Source of the DNA: Glaesserella sp041814905
GTDB taxonomy: Bacteria; Pseudomonadota; Gammaproteobacteria; Enterobacterales; Pasteurellaceae
Direction of reading: 5' to 3'
Length of the DNA stretch: 64,000 nucleotides
Assembly: GCF_041814905.1 (NCBI RefSeq)
Contig: NZ_JBGXYA010000055.1
Coordinates: 1-64,000 of the forward strand
In this document: one piece after another, positions 1 to 8,442 of the stretch
Layout of the letters: every line of letters starts with the position of its first letter
Position numbering within the stretch: position 1 is the stretch's first letter
Translations under genes and position numbers: made by a program
The notes under the pieces: model-generated
Databases searched by the model: none
Told to the model about the DNA's origin: nothing
What the model saw: the letters and a program-made list of their open reading frames with translations, nothing else

Positions 1-1
1 A

Positions 2-763
2 ATCAATATGGGACCGGAACGCCGTTCAATGATTATGACCGAAGAACAAAAAATTTCGACGGCGTATCATGAAGCCGGGCATGCAATTGTCGGTTATCTT
101 ATGCCGGAACACGATCCGGTACATAAAGTAACGATTATTCCGCGCGGACGTGCGTTAGGCGTCACCTTCTTCTTACCGGAAGGCGATAAAATCAGTATCA
201 GTCATAAACAGCTTGAAGGAAAATTGGCAAGTACCTATGGCGGACGTTTGGCGGAAGAGTTGATCTACGGTAAAGAAAATATCTCAACCGGGGCATCAAG
301 TGATATTCAAGTCGCTTCTAATATTGCTCGTCGTATGGTGACGGAATGGGGCTTTTCAGAGAATTTAGGTCCGATTCTTTATAAAGAGGAAGAAAGCTTC
401 GGTGCGCCGAAAGTGGTTTCAGACGCAACGGCGGAATTGATTGATCAAGAAGTACGTAAAATTGTTGATCGTAACTATGAACGGGCAAGAAAGGTTCTTG
501 AAGAGAATATGGATATCTTGCATGCAATGAAAGATGCGTTAATGAAATATGAAACCATCGATATGCCACAGATTAAAAACTTAATGGAGCGTAAACCGGT
601 CGGTGAGCCTGCAGGTTGGAGAGAAAACGATAATGGCAGTAGCGATACGCCTTCTGAGCCTTCCAATGATGTAAAAACAATGGAAAAGTCTAAAGAAGAT
701 AAAGCGGCTTCTGACAATAAATTAGGTGATTCTGTGGCAGATAGCGAAGCAGACGCAAAATAA
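2..763 (+). CDS. ftsH: ATP-dependent zinc metalloprotease FtsH, C-terminal part (5' end outside window)
   Basis: This is the carboxy-terminal protease half of FtsH, the membrane-anchored AAA+ hexamer that degrades misfolded membrane proteins and short-lived cytosolic regulators. The frame is open to the left edge, so the transmembrane and AAA domains lie outside the window; the ATG at 8 is an internal methionine, not a start. The M41 peptidase zinc motif HEAGH is encoded at 68-82, followed by the conserved segments HKVTIIPRGRALGVTF and STGASSDI. The C-terminal tail (from about nt 640) is acidic, serine-rich and poorly conserved, as is usual for FtsH. A good rho-independent terminator follows. 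Family assignment is secure from the colinear match to the known enterobacterial protein. Confidence 0.97.
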   Translation: MNMGPERRSMIMTEEQKISTAYHEAGHAIVGYLMPEHDPVHKVTIIPRGRALGVTFFLPEGDKISISHKQLEGKLASTYGGRLAEELIYGKENISTGASSDIQVASNIARRMVTEWGFSENLGPILYKEEESFGAPKVVSDATAELIDQEVRKIVDRNYERARKVLEENMDILHAMKDALMKYETIDMPQIKNLMERKPVGEPAGWRENDNGSSDTPSEPSNDVKTMEKSKEDKAASDNKLGDSVADSEADAK

Positions 764-780
764 AAAGGTAATGAAATAAA

Positions 781-812
781 AAACCGAGTGATGATATTAC
801 TCGGTTTTTTTA
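781..812 (+). terminator. Rho-independent terminator of ftsH
   Basis: AAACCGAGT (781-789) pairs perfectly with ACTCGGTTT (799-807) around a nine-base loop, followed by a T run. It lies 18 bases after the ftsH stop codon. Confidence 0.9.
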
Positions 813-830
813 TTTCTGTTTTATCTTGTT

Positions 831-888
831 GCAAGCGGTTGGAATTTCGCTAAAATTTGCAAATTTTTCACGAAAAAGGACCGCTTGT
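831..888. repeat. Inverted pair of uptake signal sequences
   Basis: GCAAGCGGT (831-839) faces ACCGCTTGT (880-888), with a TTTGCAAA element between them. The right-hand copy directly abuts the ATG of the next gene at 889, and its first base completes the AAGGA ribosome-binding site (876-880). The DNA uptake signal has therefore been accommodated inside a translation initiation region. Confidence 0.85.
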
Positions 889-2676
889 ATGGCAATTTTT
901 TCTTCTCTTTCGGATTCGTTTCGCCAAATATGGAAAAAATATCCGATTGAAATTTTACTGAGTTTAGTCACCTTCGTTGCGATTCTATTCGCTGATTTGC
1001 GCACTCCGATCAACGAAGACGAGTCCATATTTCTCTTTATTTTACTTTTCCCGAATTTCTTTACTGTCATTTATTTGATGAATATTCATCGGTTCCATTA
1101 TTTGTGGTCGATTTTGTATCCGATATTGGGTTCGGCATTAGCCTATGCCTTTGGATTTAAAGGACATGAACAGGTTTTTCTCGGATTGTATTTCGTTCAT
1201 GTAATCCTGTTTTTCACCCGTGGATTTAATCCGGATAACCGTCATTTTATTTATAACATGATAACCTCCGCAATCAATTTGGCTTTTGCTCTGATTTTAG
1301 CCGGAATTGTTGCAGGCAGTATATTTCTGATTCATATCAGCATTGATGCCTTGTTTAAGCTGAAACTGTTTGAGGAGTATTTTTTAGGTAAGTTGTGCTG
1401 GGGCGTGTTTGTTTTCTGTACGGCATTCTTTTTTCTTATTTTAGAAAATAGGACTGCACCTTATGGCGAGCAACGTGAAAGCTTGCTACAGGTAGGGGAA
1501 ATTCTGATTAATTATATTTTTTCACCTATCGTGATGATCTATACGCTGATTGTTTATCTTTATTTAGTCACGATTTTATTTGCCTTTGAATTACCGGTCA
1601 GTAGTGTTTCTACCATTATTTTACCGTATATCGGTTTAGGGTTGCTTTGTATTGCGTTACGCCAATTCTCAGAAAATCCGAAATGGCAATGGTTTTATTG
1701 TCATTTTGCCTATTTTTCGATTATTCCGCTCGGGCTGTTATGGCTAGGAATTTATGAACGCATTTCAACCTACGGTTTTACGATCGTTCGTATATGGTTG
1801 ATTGCGATTTCTCTGTTAGTGACTTTATTTGTTGTGTTTTCGTTACATAAAAAATGGTTGCAATATCGTTTATTCAGTTTGATGACGATGATTTCCATCA
1901 TTGTGATGACGATGGTCATTTCTCCGGAAAAAATTGCTTTAAACAGCCAGCAGCAACGTTTTATTACGATCATGAAACAACTTAACGGCTTAGATGAAAA
2001 CGGAAAAATTCGTGCGGAATTTCTTTCAAATACCTATAAACATAAAGTGGTAGATAAAGAGAAATATAAACAGCTTAATGATTTATATTATTTCTATCTT
2101 GATAATCCGAGTATGATTGAGTTTTATGGTCAAGAGTCTTTAAGTACTTTGGCGTCTATTTATTATGAGTTCGACAACGCGCCTGCCGGGCAGGATTATG
2201 TTTATGTTAAAGGGCTTGAAAGCGTAGCGAATGAGGAACTGATACATTCTCGTCAACGCGGGTTAGCTATTGATATAAGCCAATATCGTGAATTTGTCCC
2301 GGCGGCAAGAGGTGATTTGTTGGTTGTTTCTGCCAATGATGATCCTAGTGGTATCGTTACCTTTACAGAAAACGGTCAACCGTTACATTTTTCTCCGGAA
2401 AAAGCGCCTATCAGTATTGTTTCATCGTATCACTCTGAATTACTTTTTTCATTTAATGAAGAGTATGTACAACGTGTGCTACGTAAACACGGTATTAAAC
2501 TTGCTACCCGATACGATTATCAGCAATTAGTGCCGGCTTTAAATGAGTTACTTGAAATTAAGACAGAGAAGGGGGAGTTGTTAGTGTTTGATTCCATCAA
2601 ATTGTTTTATATTGAAAAAGGCAATTTCAAAGGTTATGTGTTTGTGGGCGGAGAGTTGAGCGGTTATTTTCGCTAA
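889..2676 (+). CDS. DUF4153-type multi-spanning membrane protein
   Basis: A 595-residue protein whose first roughly 380 residues form about ten to twelve hydrophobic helices. A soluble C-terminal part of about 200 residues follows, starting near residue 365, and contains an LNGLDENGKIR segment. This layout and the N-terminal KYPIEILLSLVTF pattern resemble the DUF4153 family, whose function is not established. The ATG at 889 is chosen because AAGGA lies eight bases upstream; the frame is open further up to a TTG at 826, but that would put the uptake signal into the coding sequence. It stands alone between ftsH and tyrP. The function is unknown. Confidence 0.75.
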   Translation: MAIFSSLSDSFRQIWKKYPIEILLSLVTFVAILFADLRTPINEDESIFLFILLFPNFFTVIYLMNIHRFHYLWSILYPILGSALAYAFGFKGHEQVFLGLYFVHVILFFTRGFNPDNRHFIYNMITSAINLAFALILAGIVAGSIFLIHISIDALFKLKLFEEYFLGKLCWGVFVFCTAFFFLILENRTAPYGEQRESLLQVGEILINYIFSPIVMIYTLIVYLYLVTILFAFELPVSSVSTIILPYIGLGLLCIALRQFSENPKWQWFYCHFAYFSIIPLGLLWLGIYERISTYGFTIVRIWLIAISLLVTLFVVFSLHKKWLQYRLFSLMTMISIIVMTMVISPEKIALNSQQQRFITIMKQLNGLDENGKIRAEFLSNTYKHKVVDKEKYKQLNDLYYFYLDNPSMIEFYGQESLSTLASIYYEFDNAPAGQDYVYVKGLESVANEELIHSRQRGLAIDISQYREFVPAARGDLLVVSANDDPSGIVTFTENGQPLHFSPEKAPISIVSSYHSELLFSFNEEYVQRVLRKHGIKLATRYDYQQLVPALNELLEIKTEKGELLVFDSIKLFYIEKGNFKGYVFVGGELSGYFR

Positions 2677-2693
2677 TACGCTATTTTCACCTT

Positions 2694-2738
2694 ACAAGCG
2701 GTGAGATTCTCAACTTTTTTTGCAAAAATGAGGGAAGC
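2694..2738 (+). repeat. Single uptake signal sequence
   Basis: ACAAGCGGT at 2694-2702 is followed by a T-rich stretch and TTTGCAAAA, the two-part layout of the Actinobacillus-type uptake signal. It lies 17 bases after the preceding stop codon. Confidence 0.8.
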
Positions 2739-2768
2739 GCTCTCACCTTGTTGGGGCTGAATATAAGT

Positions 2769-2786
2769 TGTACATATAAATTTGCA
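2769..2786. promoter_or_regulatory. Possible TyrR box upstream of tyrP
   Basis: TGTACA, six bases, TTTGCA. This matches the TyrR box pattern TGTAAA-N6-TTTACA at ten of twelve defined positions and lies about 75 bases before tyrP, a classical TyrR target in enterobacteria. A TATGAT at 2811-2816 could be the -10, but no good -35 is seen. The assignment rests on position and partial similarity only. Confidence 0.3.
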
Positions 2787-2861
2787 ATCGTATTAGAATT
2801 TTTACATTTTTATGATGCTATTTGCTAGAATGCGCTCCTATTTATCCATTTTGAGGTCTCT

Positions 2862-4070
2862 ATGAAAAATAAAACCTTTGGTAGTGCGCTAATTGTTGCA
2901 GGAACAACAATCGGTGCAGGAATGTTGGCAATGCCGTTAACCTCTGCGGAGATGGGCTTTGGCTACACGTTAATTCTATTATTCTTATTATGGGCGTTGC
3001 TTTCTTACAGTGCCTTATTGTTTGTGGAAGTATATCAAAAAGCGGAACGTAAAGACGCGGGTATCGCCACTTTAGCCGAACAGCACTTCGGTATGGTAGG
3101 GCGTGTTCTTGCCACGCTTTCGCTTGTTATTTTTATGTATGCGATCTTGACGGTTTACACCCTTGGCGGCGGTAACTTGTTCGAACAGTTTTTAACTTTT
3201 GCCGGTGATAATGCAGGAAGTGTGGCAATCGTTCTATTTGTTGTCATTTTTGCGATTGCGGTGACAATAGGTACCGGTGCGGTGGATGCTTTCACCCGTT
3301 TACTTTTTATTGCTAAATTGATTGCTTTTGCGCTGGTGTTATTTTTTATGTTACCAAAAGTGACGATGCAAAACTTAGGCGCAATGCCATTGAAATATTT
3401 AGCGATTATTTCAGCAAGTCCAGTTTTCTTTACCTCTTTCGGTTTTCATGTCGTGATTCCGAGTATCAATAACTATTTAGATGGTGATATTCGCCGTTTA
3501 CGTATCGCTATTATTTGCGGTACCGGAATTCCGTTGGCCGCTTATATCGTGTGGCAAATGGCAACTCACGGTGTTTTTGAACAGGTGCGATTTGTGGAGA
3601 TTATTCGTGAAAATCCGACACTAAACGGCTTGGTTGATGCGACTTATCAAGCGACAGGCAGTAATTTAATCAGTGGTGCGGTGAGAATTTTCTCCGCGTT
3701 AGCGTTAATTACCTCCTTCCTTGGTGTCGCATTAGCATTGGTCGATTGTTTAGACGATTTACTCAAACGTGTAAATGTAACGGCTAACCGCATTACATTA
3801 AGTCTGTTAACTTTTGTACCTGTGTTGTTATTCTCTTTATTCTATCGTGACTTCTTAGGGGTCTTAACTTACGCCGGTCAGATGTTTACTTTCTATGGTT
3901 TAGTGTTACCGGTGGGTATGGCATGGATGCTCAGACGCAAATACCCTGACCTGCCGTATCGTGTCCTCGGTGGTAATATTGGTTTATTCGTAGCGTTAAT
4001 TTTAGGTCTTCTTATTATTAATGTGCCTTTCTTAATTAAAGCAGGATATTTACCAACCGTTGTCGGTTAA
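2862..4070 (+). CDS. tyrP: Tyrosine-specific proton symporter TyrP (aromatic amino acid permease)
   Basis: A 402-residue inner-membrane permease of the hydroxy/aromatic amino acid (HAAAP) family, predicted to import tyrosine with protons. The N-terminus runs closely parallel to E. coli TyrP, including the family signature IVAGTTIGAGMLAMPL at residues 12-27. About eleven hydrophobic helices cover the length, and the length matches the family. GAGGT sits nine bases before the ATG. Closely related Mtr and TnaB transport tryptophan, so tryptophan cannot be fully excluded, but the N-terminal sequence favours TyrP. A terminator follows. A possible TyrR operator is noted upstream. Confidence 0.88.
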   Translation: MKNKTFGSALIVAGTTIGAGMLAMPLTSAEMGFGYTLILLFLLWALLSYSALLFVEVYQKAERKDAGIATLAEQHFGMVGRVLATLSLVIFMYAILTVYTLGGGNLFEQFLTFAGDNAGSVAIVLFVVIFAIAVTIGTGAVDAFTRLLFIAKLIAFALVLFFMLPKVTMQNLGAMPLKYLAIISASPVFFTSFGFHVVIPSINNYLDGDIRRLRIAIICGTGIPLAAYIVWQMATHGVFEQVRFVEIIRENPTLNGLVDATYQATGSNLISGAVRIFSALALITSFLGVALALVDCLDDLLKRVNVTANRITLSLLTFVPVLLFSLFYRDFLGVLTYAGQMFTFYGLVLPVGMAWMLRRKYPDLPYRVLGGNIGLFVALILGLLIINVPFLIKAGYLPTVVG

Positions 4071-4094
4071 GCTTGATTATCTTGAGAAAAATAA

Positions 4095-4128
4095 AATCCG
4101 ATCGTATTACAAGCGGTCGGATTTTTTT
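4095..4128 (+). terminator. Terminator of tyrP built partly from an uptake signal
   Basis: AATCCGA (4095-4101) pairs with TCGGATT (4117-4123), followed by a T run. The right arm and loop contain the uptake core ACAAGCGGTC at 4109-4118, with TTTGCAAA downstream. Confidence 0.8.
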
Positions 4129-4212
4129 ATTTTTTTGCAAATAGATTTAGACCTGATGATTATTCCCTTGTAAAATGAGTAAATTAGAACAAAACGCTAA
4201 AAAGGTGAAAAA

Positions 4213-4695
4213 ATGGAAAATAAAAAACTACCTAAAGCCCTCGATGCTATTGATTTAAAAATTTTGAACGAATTACAGCGCAACGGAAAAATTTCGAATA
4301 TCGAACTTTCTAAACGTGTCGGATTATCGCCGACGCCATGCTTGGAGCGTGTGAAACGTTTGGAAAAGCAAAATGTCATAATGGGATATCGTGCATTGCT
4401 GAATCCGGAATTACTGGAAGCACCGCTATTGGTCATTGTGGAAATTACTTTAGTTCGTGGTAAACCGGATGTGTTTGAAGAATTTAATCGTGAAGTACAG
4501 CAGCTAGATGAAATTCAGGAATGTCATTTGGTTTCCGGTGATTTTGATTATTTGCTCAAAACCCGTGTTGCTGATATGGCGGCGTATCGTAAGTTATTAG
4601 GAACGACGCTGTTACGTTTACCGGGAGTAAACGACACGCGGACTTACGTTGTAATGGAAGAAGTGAAACAAACCAACTATTTGCTGTTGAAATAA
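4213..4695 (+). CDS. lrp: Leucine-responsive regulatory protein Lrp
   Basis: A 160-residue global transcription regulator of the Lrp/AsnC family. The N-terminal winged helix-turn-helix is visible around residues 15-60 (DAIDLKILNELQRNGKISN, then SKRVGLSPTPCLERVKRLE), followed by the RAM ligand-binding domain with the conserved HLVSGDFDYLLKTRV segment near residue 110. Length and sequence follow enterobacterial Lrp closely. AAGGTG precedes the ATG by six bases. It lies nine bases upstream of ftsK, the same neighbourhood seen in E. coli (lrp-ftsK), which supports orthology. It probably binds leucine-sensitive sites in amino acid metabolism promoters. Confidence 0.96.
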   Translation: MENKKLPKALDAIDLKILNELQRNGKISNIELSKRVGLSPTPCLERVKRLEKQNVIMGYRALLNPELLEAPLLVIVEITLVRGKPDVFEEFNREVQQLDEIQECHLVSGDFDYLLKTRVADMAAYRKLLGTTLLRLPGVNDTRTYVVMEEVKQTNYLLLK

Positions 4696-4704
4696 GGATT
4701 TGAT

Positions 4705-7386
4705 GTGATTGACCGTTTAAGAGGAAAAGAGAATTTAATTAAGCTGGTTTTATTGTTGACCACGGCTATCGGCTTATATCTTATTATTGCTTGGGCAAGT
4801 TATAGTCCGCTGGATAATGCTTGGTCCGTCGCCAGTTCCGCGACTCATCATGTATTAAATAAAACAGGTGCTCTCGGTGCATGGATCATTGATATTTTAT
4901 TTAGTGCGTTTGGTAAAGTCGCCTTTGTTTTCCCATTCGGGCTAACGTTTACTGCGGTTTATATTTTAGTTTTACGGTTAGCTGATGAGTTAAATTGGCG
5001 TGAAATGATCGCTTGGTTTGTTAGTTTTTTATTACTCATCATTGGGTTGTCAGGATTAGCAAACGTGATTTTATCGAATTCAGCTTACTATTTATCCGGC
5101 GGTGTTGTTGGCGGTTTGCTTAATGATTTTGTCAGCGACTCGTTAGGTCAGTTTGGGGTGTTGTTTATTTCCATGCTGTTGACTGCAGTCGGTTTCTATT
5201 TTTGTTCAGGGCAGATTATTATCGGTTTATTTAACCGTTTATATCATTGGATTATCGGTACTCCTAAAGATCAGCTTGTACCGTTATCTAAAAAGACGCC
5301 TCGTCATAATGATGTTATGCCGGAAACAGTAGAACTTGAAAATTCGGAAGAACTAGAAGAAAGCCAATTAACCGATGTTTCTGTTTTTTCTCGTCCGAAT
5401 ATTACCGGTTTGAAAAATACTGGGCAGTCTGTATCGGCAGTGACTACAGAAACGGTAACGGCGGCAACTCAAGATGCTATATCCGACGATTCAATGTATA
5501 GCATACATTCGGAAACTCATTTACCCAAAGTAAGTGTGCCGGAATCTATTTCACATCCGGTATTTTCATCAACAAATGAAAATACGATGCACGAAATACC
5601 TTCTGTACAAGAAGAACGTGTTATGCCGACAATTCGTCTAAATCCTCAGGCTTCTGTTAACCCACCATCGGCTTCAAAAGAGGACGCAAATGTCATTGCG
5701 GGATATCAACCAAACGAGATACAAAACGAAGGGCAGCCAAAATTTGTCGGTAATATGATACCGCAGGTCCAACTTGAACCGATTCAGGAAGGGCATAAAC
5801 CGGTACAAGAAGAGTTGGTCTTTGAACCTAAAACTCAATCATCTCCGTATCCGAAAGGTTATGGTGACAGTTTGATTCATCCGCTGTTGCAACGTAGAAA
5901 AACGGTAGAAAAACCAACCACGCCGTTTCCAACAATCGATTTACTTACAGCAACTCCGGCAACGACTCAACAAATTACGAAACAAGAAATTCTGGAAACG
6001 TCAGACCGTATTGAACGAGCATTAGCGAGTTTCGGGGTGAAAGCTTCCGTTGAAGATGTGTTAGTGGGGCCAGTGGTTACCCGTTATGAAATTTTACCGG
6101 CAGACGGTGTCCGAGTATCTAAAATTGCCAATCTTGGTAGTGATTTAGCACGGGCATTGATCTTTAAAGCGATCCGAATTACTGATGTCGTACCGGGCAA
6201 GCCATATATGGGTATTGAAACACCGAATCGCCATCGTGAAACGGTATGGTTGCGCGATGTGTTGGATAGTAATGAATTTCGTCATAGTCAGACAACTTTA
6301 CCAATGGCGCTTGGTAAGGATATTAGCGGTCAACCTGTGGTGGTGGATATGGCAAAAATGCCGCATTTATTAGTAGCAGGACAAACCGGTGGGGGAAAAT
6401 CGGTCGGGGTAAACACCATGATTTTAAGTCTGTTGTTTAAACTGACGCCGGAACAAGTTCGCTTTATTATGATTGATCCGAAGGTTGTCGAACTTTCTAT
6501 CTATAATGATATTCCGCATTTATTAACACCGGTCGTGACAGACATGAAAAAAGCTGAAAATGCATTGCGTTGGGCCGTGGAGGAGATGGAACGTCGTTAC
6601 TTGCTTGTAAGCAGTTTAAGTGTCCGTAATATTGAAGGATATAACGACAAGATTGAAAAAGCGGCAGAAATGAATTTACCGATTCCGAATCCGTTATGGA
6701 GACCACGTGATTCAATGGATGAATTGGCTCCGCCATTGGAAAAAATGAGTTATATCGTTCTTATTGTGGATGAGTTCGCTGATTTAATGATGTCTGCGGG
6801 AAAACAGGTCGAAGATCATATCATGCGGATTGCTCAAAAAGCTCGCGCAGTCGGTATTCACTTGATTTTGGCGACTCAACGACCTTCAACGGATGTGATT
6901 ACCGGTGTTATCAAAGCGAACATTCCGAGCCGTATTGCATTTACGGTAGCGAGCCAAATTGACTCTCGTACAATTTTAGACAAAGGCGGTGCGGAATCTT
7001 TATTAGGCAGAGGTGATATGCTCTATTCCGGTGCGGGAAGCCCGGAAATTATACGTATTCACGGTGCATTTATGACGGATGATGATGTTCAGCGTGTTGC
7101 AGATAACTGGCGTGCGCGTGGTAAACCATCATATATTGAAAATATTACGGCTTCGGTTGATGACGATAATGGGTCAGGCGAGCGAGGTACAAGCGGTGAC
7201 TTAGACCCATTATTTGACGAAGTAACGCAATTTATGATTGATAGCGGTACGACATCAATCAGTGGTATTCAGCGCCGTTTCTCAATTGGTTTTAACCGTG
7301 CGGCACGGATTATCGATCAATTGGAAGAGCAAGGTATTATCTCTGCGGCAGATAATCGCGGTAAAAGAGAACTGTTGGCAAGATAA
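4705..7386 (+). CDS. ftsK: DNA translocase FtsK
   Basis: An 893-residue septal DNA pump that clears and aligns chromosome termini during division. Four to five transmembrane helices lie within residues 10-175, followed by a long, low-complexity, charged and Ser/Thr/Pro-rich linker (about 190-420) and the motor domain. Walker A GQTGGGKS is at residues 559-566 and Walker B LIVDE near 686. The C-terminal winged-helix gamma domain, which reads KOPS, occupies about 830-893 with the motif GIQRRFSIGFNRAARI. The start is GTG at 4705, with AAGGA at 4694-4698; the nearby ATG at 4703 is followed at once by a stop. The protein is shorter than E. coli FtsK (1329 aa) because the linker is shorter, as is usual in this family. 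Confidence 0.97.
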   Translation: MIDRLRGKENLIKLVLLLTTAIGLYLIIAWASYSPLDNAWSVASSATHHVLNKTGALGAWIIDILFSAFGKVAFVFPFGLTFTAVYILVLRLADELNWREMIAWFVSFLLLIIGLSGLANVILSNSAYYLSGGVVGGLLNDFVSDSLGQFGVLFISMLLTAVGFYFCSGQIIIGLFNRLYHWIIGTPKDQLVPLSKKTPRHNDVMPETVELENSEELEESQLTDVSVFSRPNITGLKNTGQSVSAVTTETVTAATQDAISDDSMYSIHSETHLPKVSVPESISHPVFSSTNENTMHEIPSVQEERVMPTIRLNPQASVNPPSASKEDANVIAGYQPNEIQNEGQPKFVGNMIPQVQLEPIQEGHKPVQEELVFEPKTQSSPYPKGYGDSLIHPLLQRRKTVEKPTTPFPTIDLLTATPATTQQITKQEILETSDRIERALASFGVKASVEDVLVGPVVTRYEILPADGVRVSKIANLGSDLARALIFKAIRITDVVPGKPYMGIETPNRHRETVWLRDVLDSNEFRHSQTTLPMALGKDISGQPVVVDMAKMPHLLVAGQTGGGKSVGVNTMILSLLFKLTPEQVRFIMIDPKVVELSIYNDIPHLLTPVVTDMKKAENALRWAVEEMERRYLLVSSLSVRNIEGYNDKIEKAAEMNLPIPNPLWRPRDSMDELAPPLEKMSYIVLIVDEFADLMMSAGKQVEDHIMRIAQKARAVGIHLILATQRPSTDVITGVIKANIPSRIAFTVASQIDSRTILDKGGAESLLGRGDMLYSGAGSPEIIRIHGAFMTDDDVQRVADNWRARGKPSYIENITASVDDDNGSGERGTSGDLDPLFDEVTQFMIDSGTTSISGIQRRFSIGFNRAARIIDQLEEQGIISAADNRGKRELLAR

Positions 7387-7422
7387 CTTTCAAATAAAAC
7401 GAGGATAAAAAGGTAAATTATT

Positions 7423-8274
7423 ATGCGTTTAGGTAACGAAAAAGAGAGTAGAAATGTGGAAGATCGTCGTAGTCAAGGCTACTCAGGCAGACGAGTTTCT
7501 ATTGGTGGTGGAAAAGGGGGGATTTTAGGCTTTATTATTTTATTGATCGGCGCTTATTATGGCGTAGATTTATCGGGGGTAATTAGTCTTGGTCAAGAAA
7601 ACCAATATGAGCAGAGCCAAAGTAGCACGATTTCCTCCGAAGAAGCCGAGCTAAAAACACTTTCCAGTAAAGTGTTATACACAACGGAACGTATTTGGGG
7701 CGATTATTTTAAGCAGAATGGTTTAACTTACCGTGAACCGACGTTGGTGCTTTATCGCGGAGCAACAAGTACCGCTTGTGGTGTTGGTCAATCAGTGATG
7801 GGACCGTTTTATTGTCCGGCGGATGAAAAAATTTATCTCGATCTTTCTTTTTATAACGATATGAAAACGAAGTTAAAAGCTTCAGGTGATTTTGCTTTTG
7901 CTTATGTTATAGCTCATGAAGTCGGTCATCATGTGCAGCATCAATTAGGAATTACTCAAAAAACACAACAAGCACAACGTAGTGCGGGTAGCCAAAGAGT
8001 GGCAAATCAAATCTCAGTGAATGTTGAGCTACAAGCAGACTGTTTTGCCGGTGTATGGGGTTACCAAATCCAAAAAGAGGGTAAATTAGATGCGGGAGAT
8101 ATTGAAGAAGCCTTTTTAGCGGCAGAAGCAGTGGGAAATGATCGTATCCAACAACAGAGCCAAGGGCGAGTGATTCCGGATAGTTTTACCCACGGTTCAT
8201 CCGCTCAGCGTTTGACATGGTTTAGAAAAGGTTTGCAGTCCGGAAACCCGAATGTATGTAATACTTTTCAGTAA
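7423..8274 (+). CDS. ypfJ: Neutral zinc metallopeptidase, YpfJ family
   Basis: A 283-residue membrane-anchored putative zinc peptidase. Basic residues and glycines at 18-32 precede one transmembrane helix (about 33-50), followed by an extracytoplasmic domain. The zincin motif HEVGHHVQ is near residue 166, and the conserved ELQADCFAGVW downstream supplies the likely third metal ligand. Length and layout match YpfJ/KPN_02809-type proteins, whose substrate is not known. AAAAGG lies upstream of the ATG at 7423. It follows ftsK by 36 bases and may be cotranscribed with it. Confidence 0.9.
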   Translation: MRLGNEKESRNVEDRRSQGYSGRRVSIGGGKGGILGFIILLIGAYYGVDLSGVISLGQENQYEQSQSSTISSEEAELKTLSSKVLYTTERIWGDYFKQNGLTYREPTLVLYRGATSTACGVGQSVMGPFYCPADEKIYLDLSFYNDMKTKLKASGDFAFAYVIAHEVGHHVQHQLGITQKTQQAQRSAGSQRVANQISVNVELQADCFAGVWGYQIQKEGKLDAGDIEEAFLAAEAVGNDRIQQQSQGRVIPDSFTHGSSAQRLTWFRKGLQSGNPNVCNTFQ

Positions 8275-8329
8275 TCGGATATAAAACATTCAATTGTATT
8301 GATGTACTATTAAAGCAGTACAAATCTAT

Positions 8330-8358
8330 TTGACAATGTAGATAGATTCTTCTACCTT
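8330..8358 (+). promoter_or_regulatory. Predicted promoter of aroG
   Basis: A perfect -35 TTGACA (8330-8335), a 17-base spacer and a weaker -10 TACCTT (8353-8358). This places the transcript start near 8365 and gives an 80-base leader before aroG. Confidence 0.55.
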
Positions 8359-8380
8359 AGTCCGTGATTTAGTGTGGTAG

Positions 8381-8402
8381 CCAATGGTCGAAAGACAATT
8401 GG
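8381..8402 (+). promoter_or_regulatory. Leader hairpin with GAAA tetraloop upstream of aroG
   Basis: CCAATGGTC, loop GAAA, GACAATTGG. The arms pair with a single internal G-A mismatch. No T run follows, so it is not a simple terminator; it would form in the 5' leader from the predicted promoter at 8330. Confidence 0.5.
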
Positions 8403-8442
8403 TCTTAAAAAATGAGATGTAACCAGTATAGTGAGACTAAAA

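Noticed and set aside
475..834. 119-codon frame antisense to the end of ftsH
   Set aside because: Shadow of the ftsH tail crossing its terminator; no family pattern.
826..888. TTG start for the DUF4153 gene
   Set aside because: It would translate the uptake-signal pair; the ATG at 889 has a proper ribosome-binding site.
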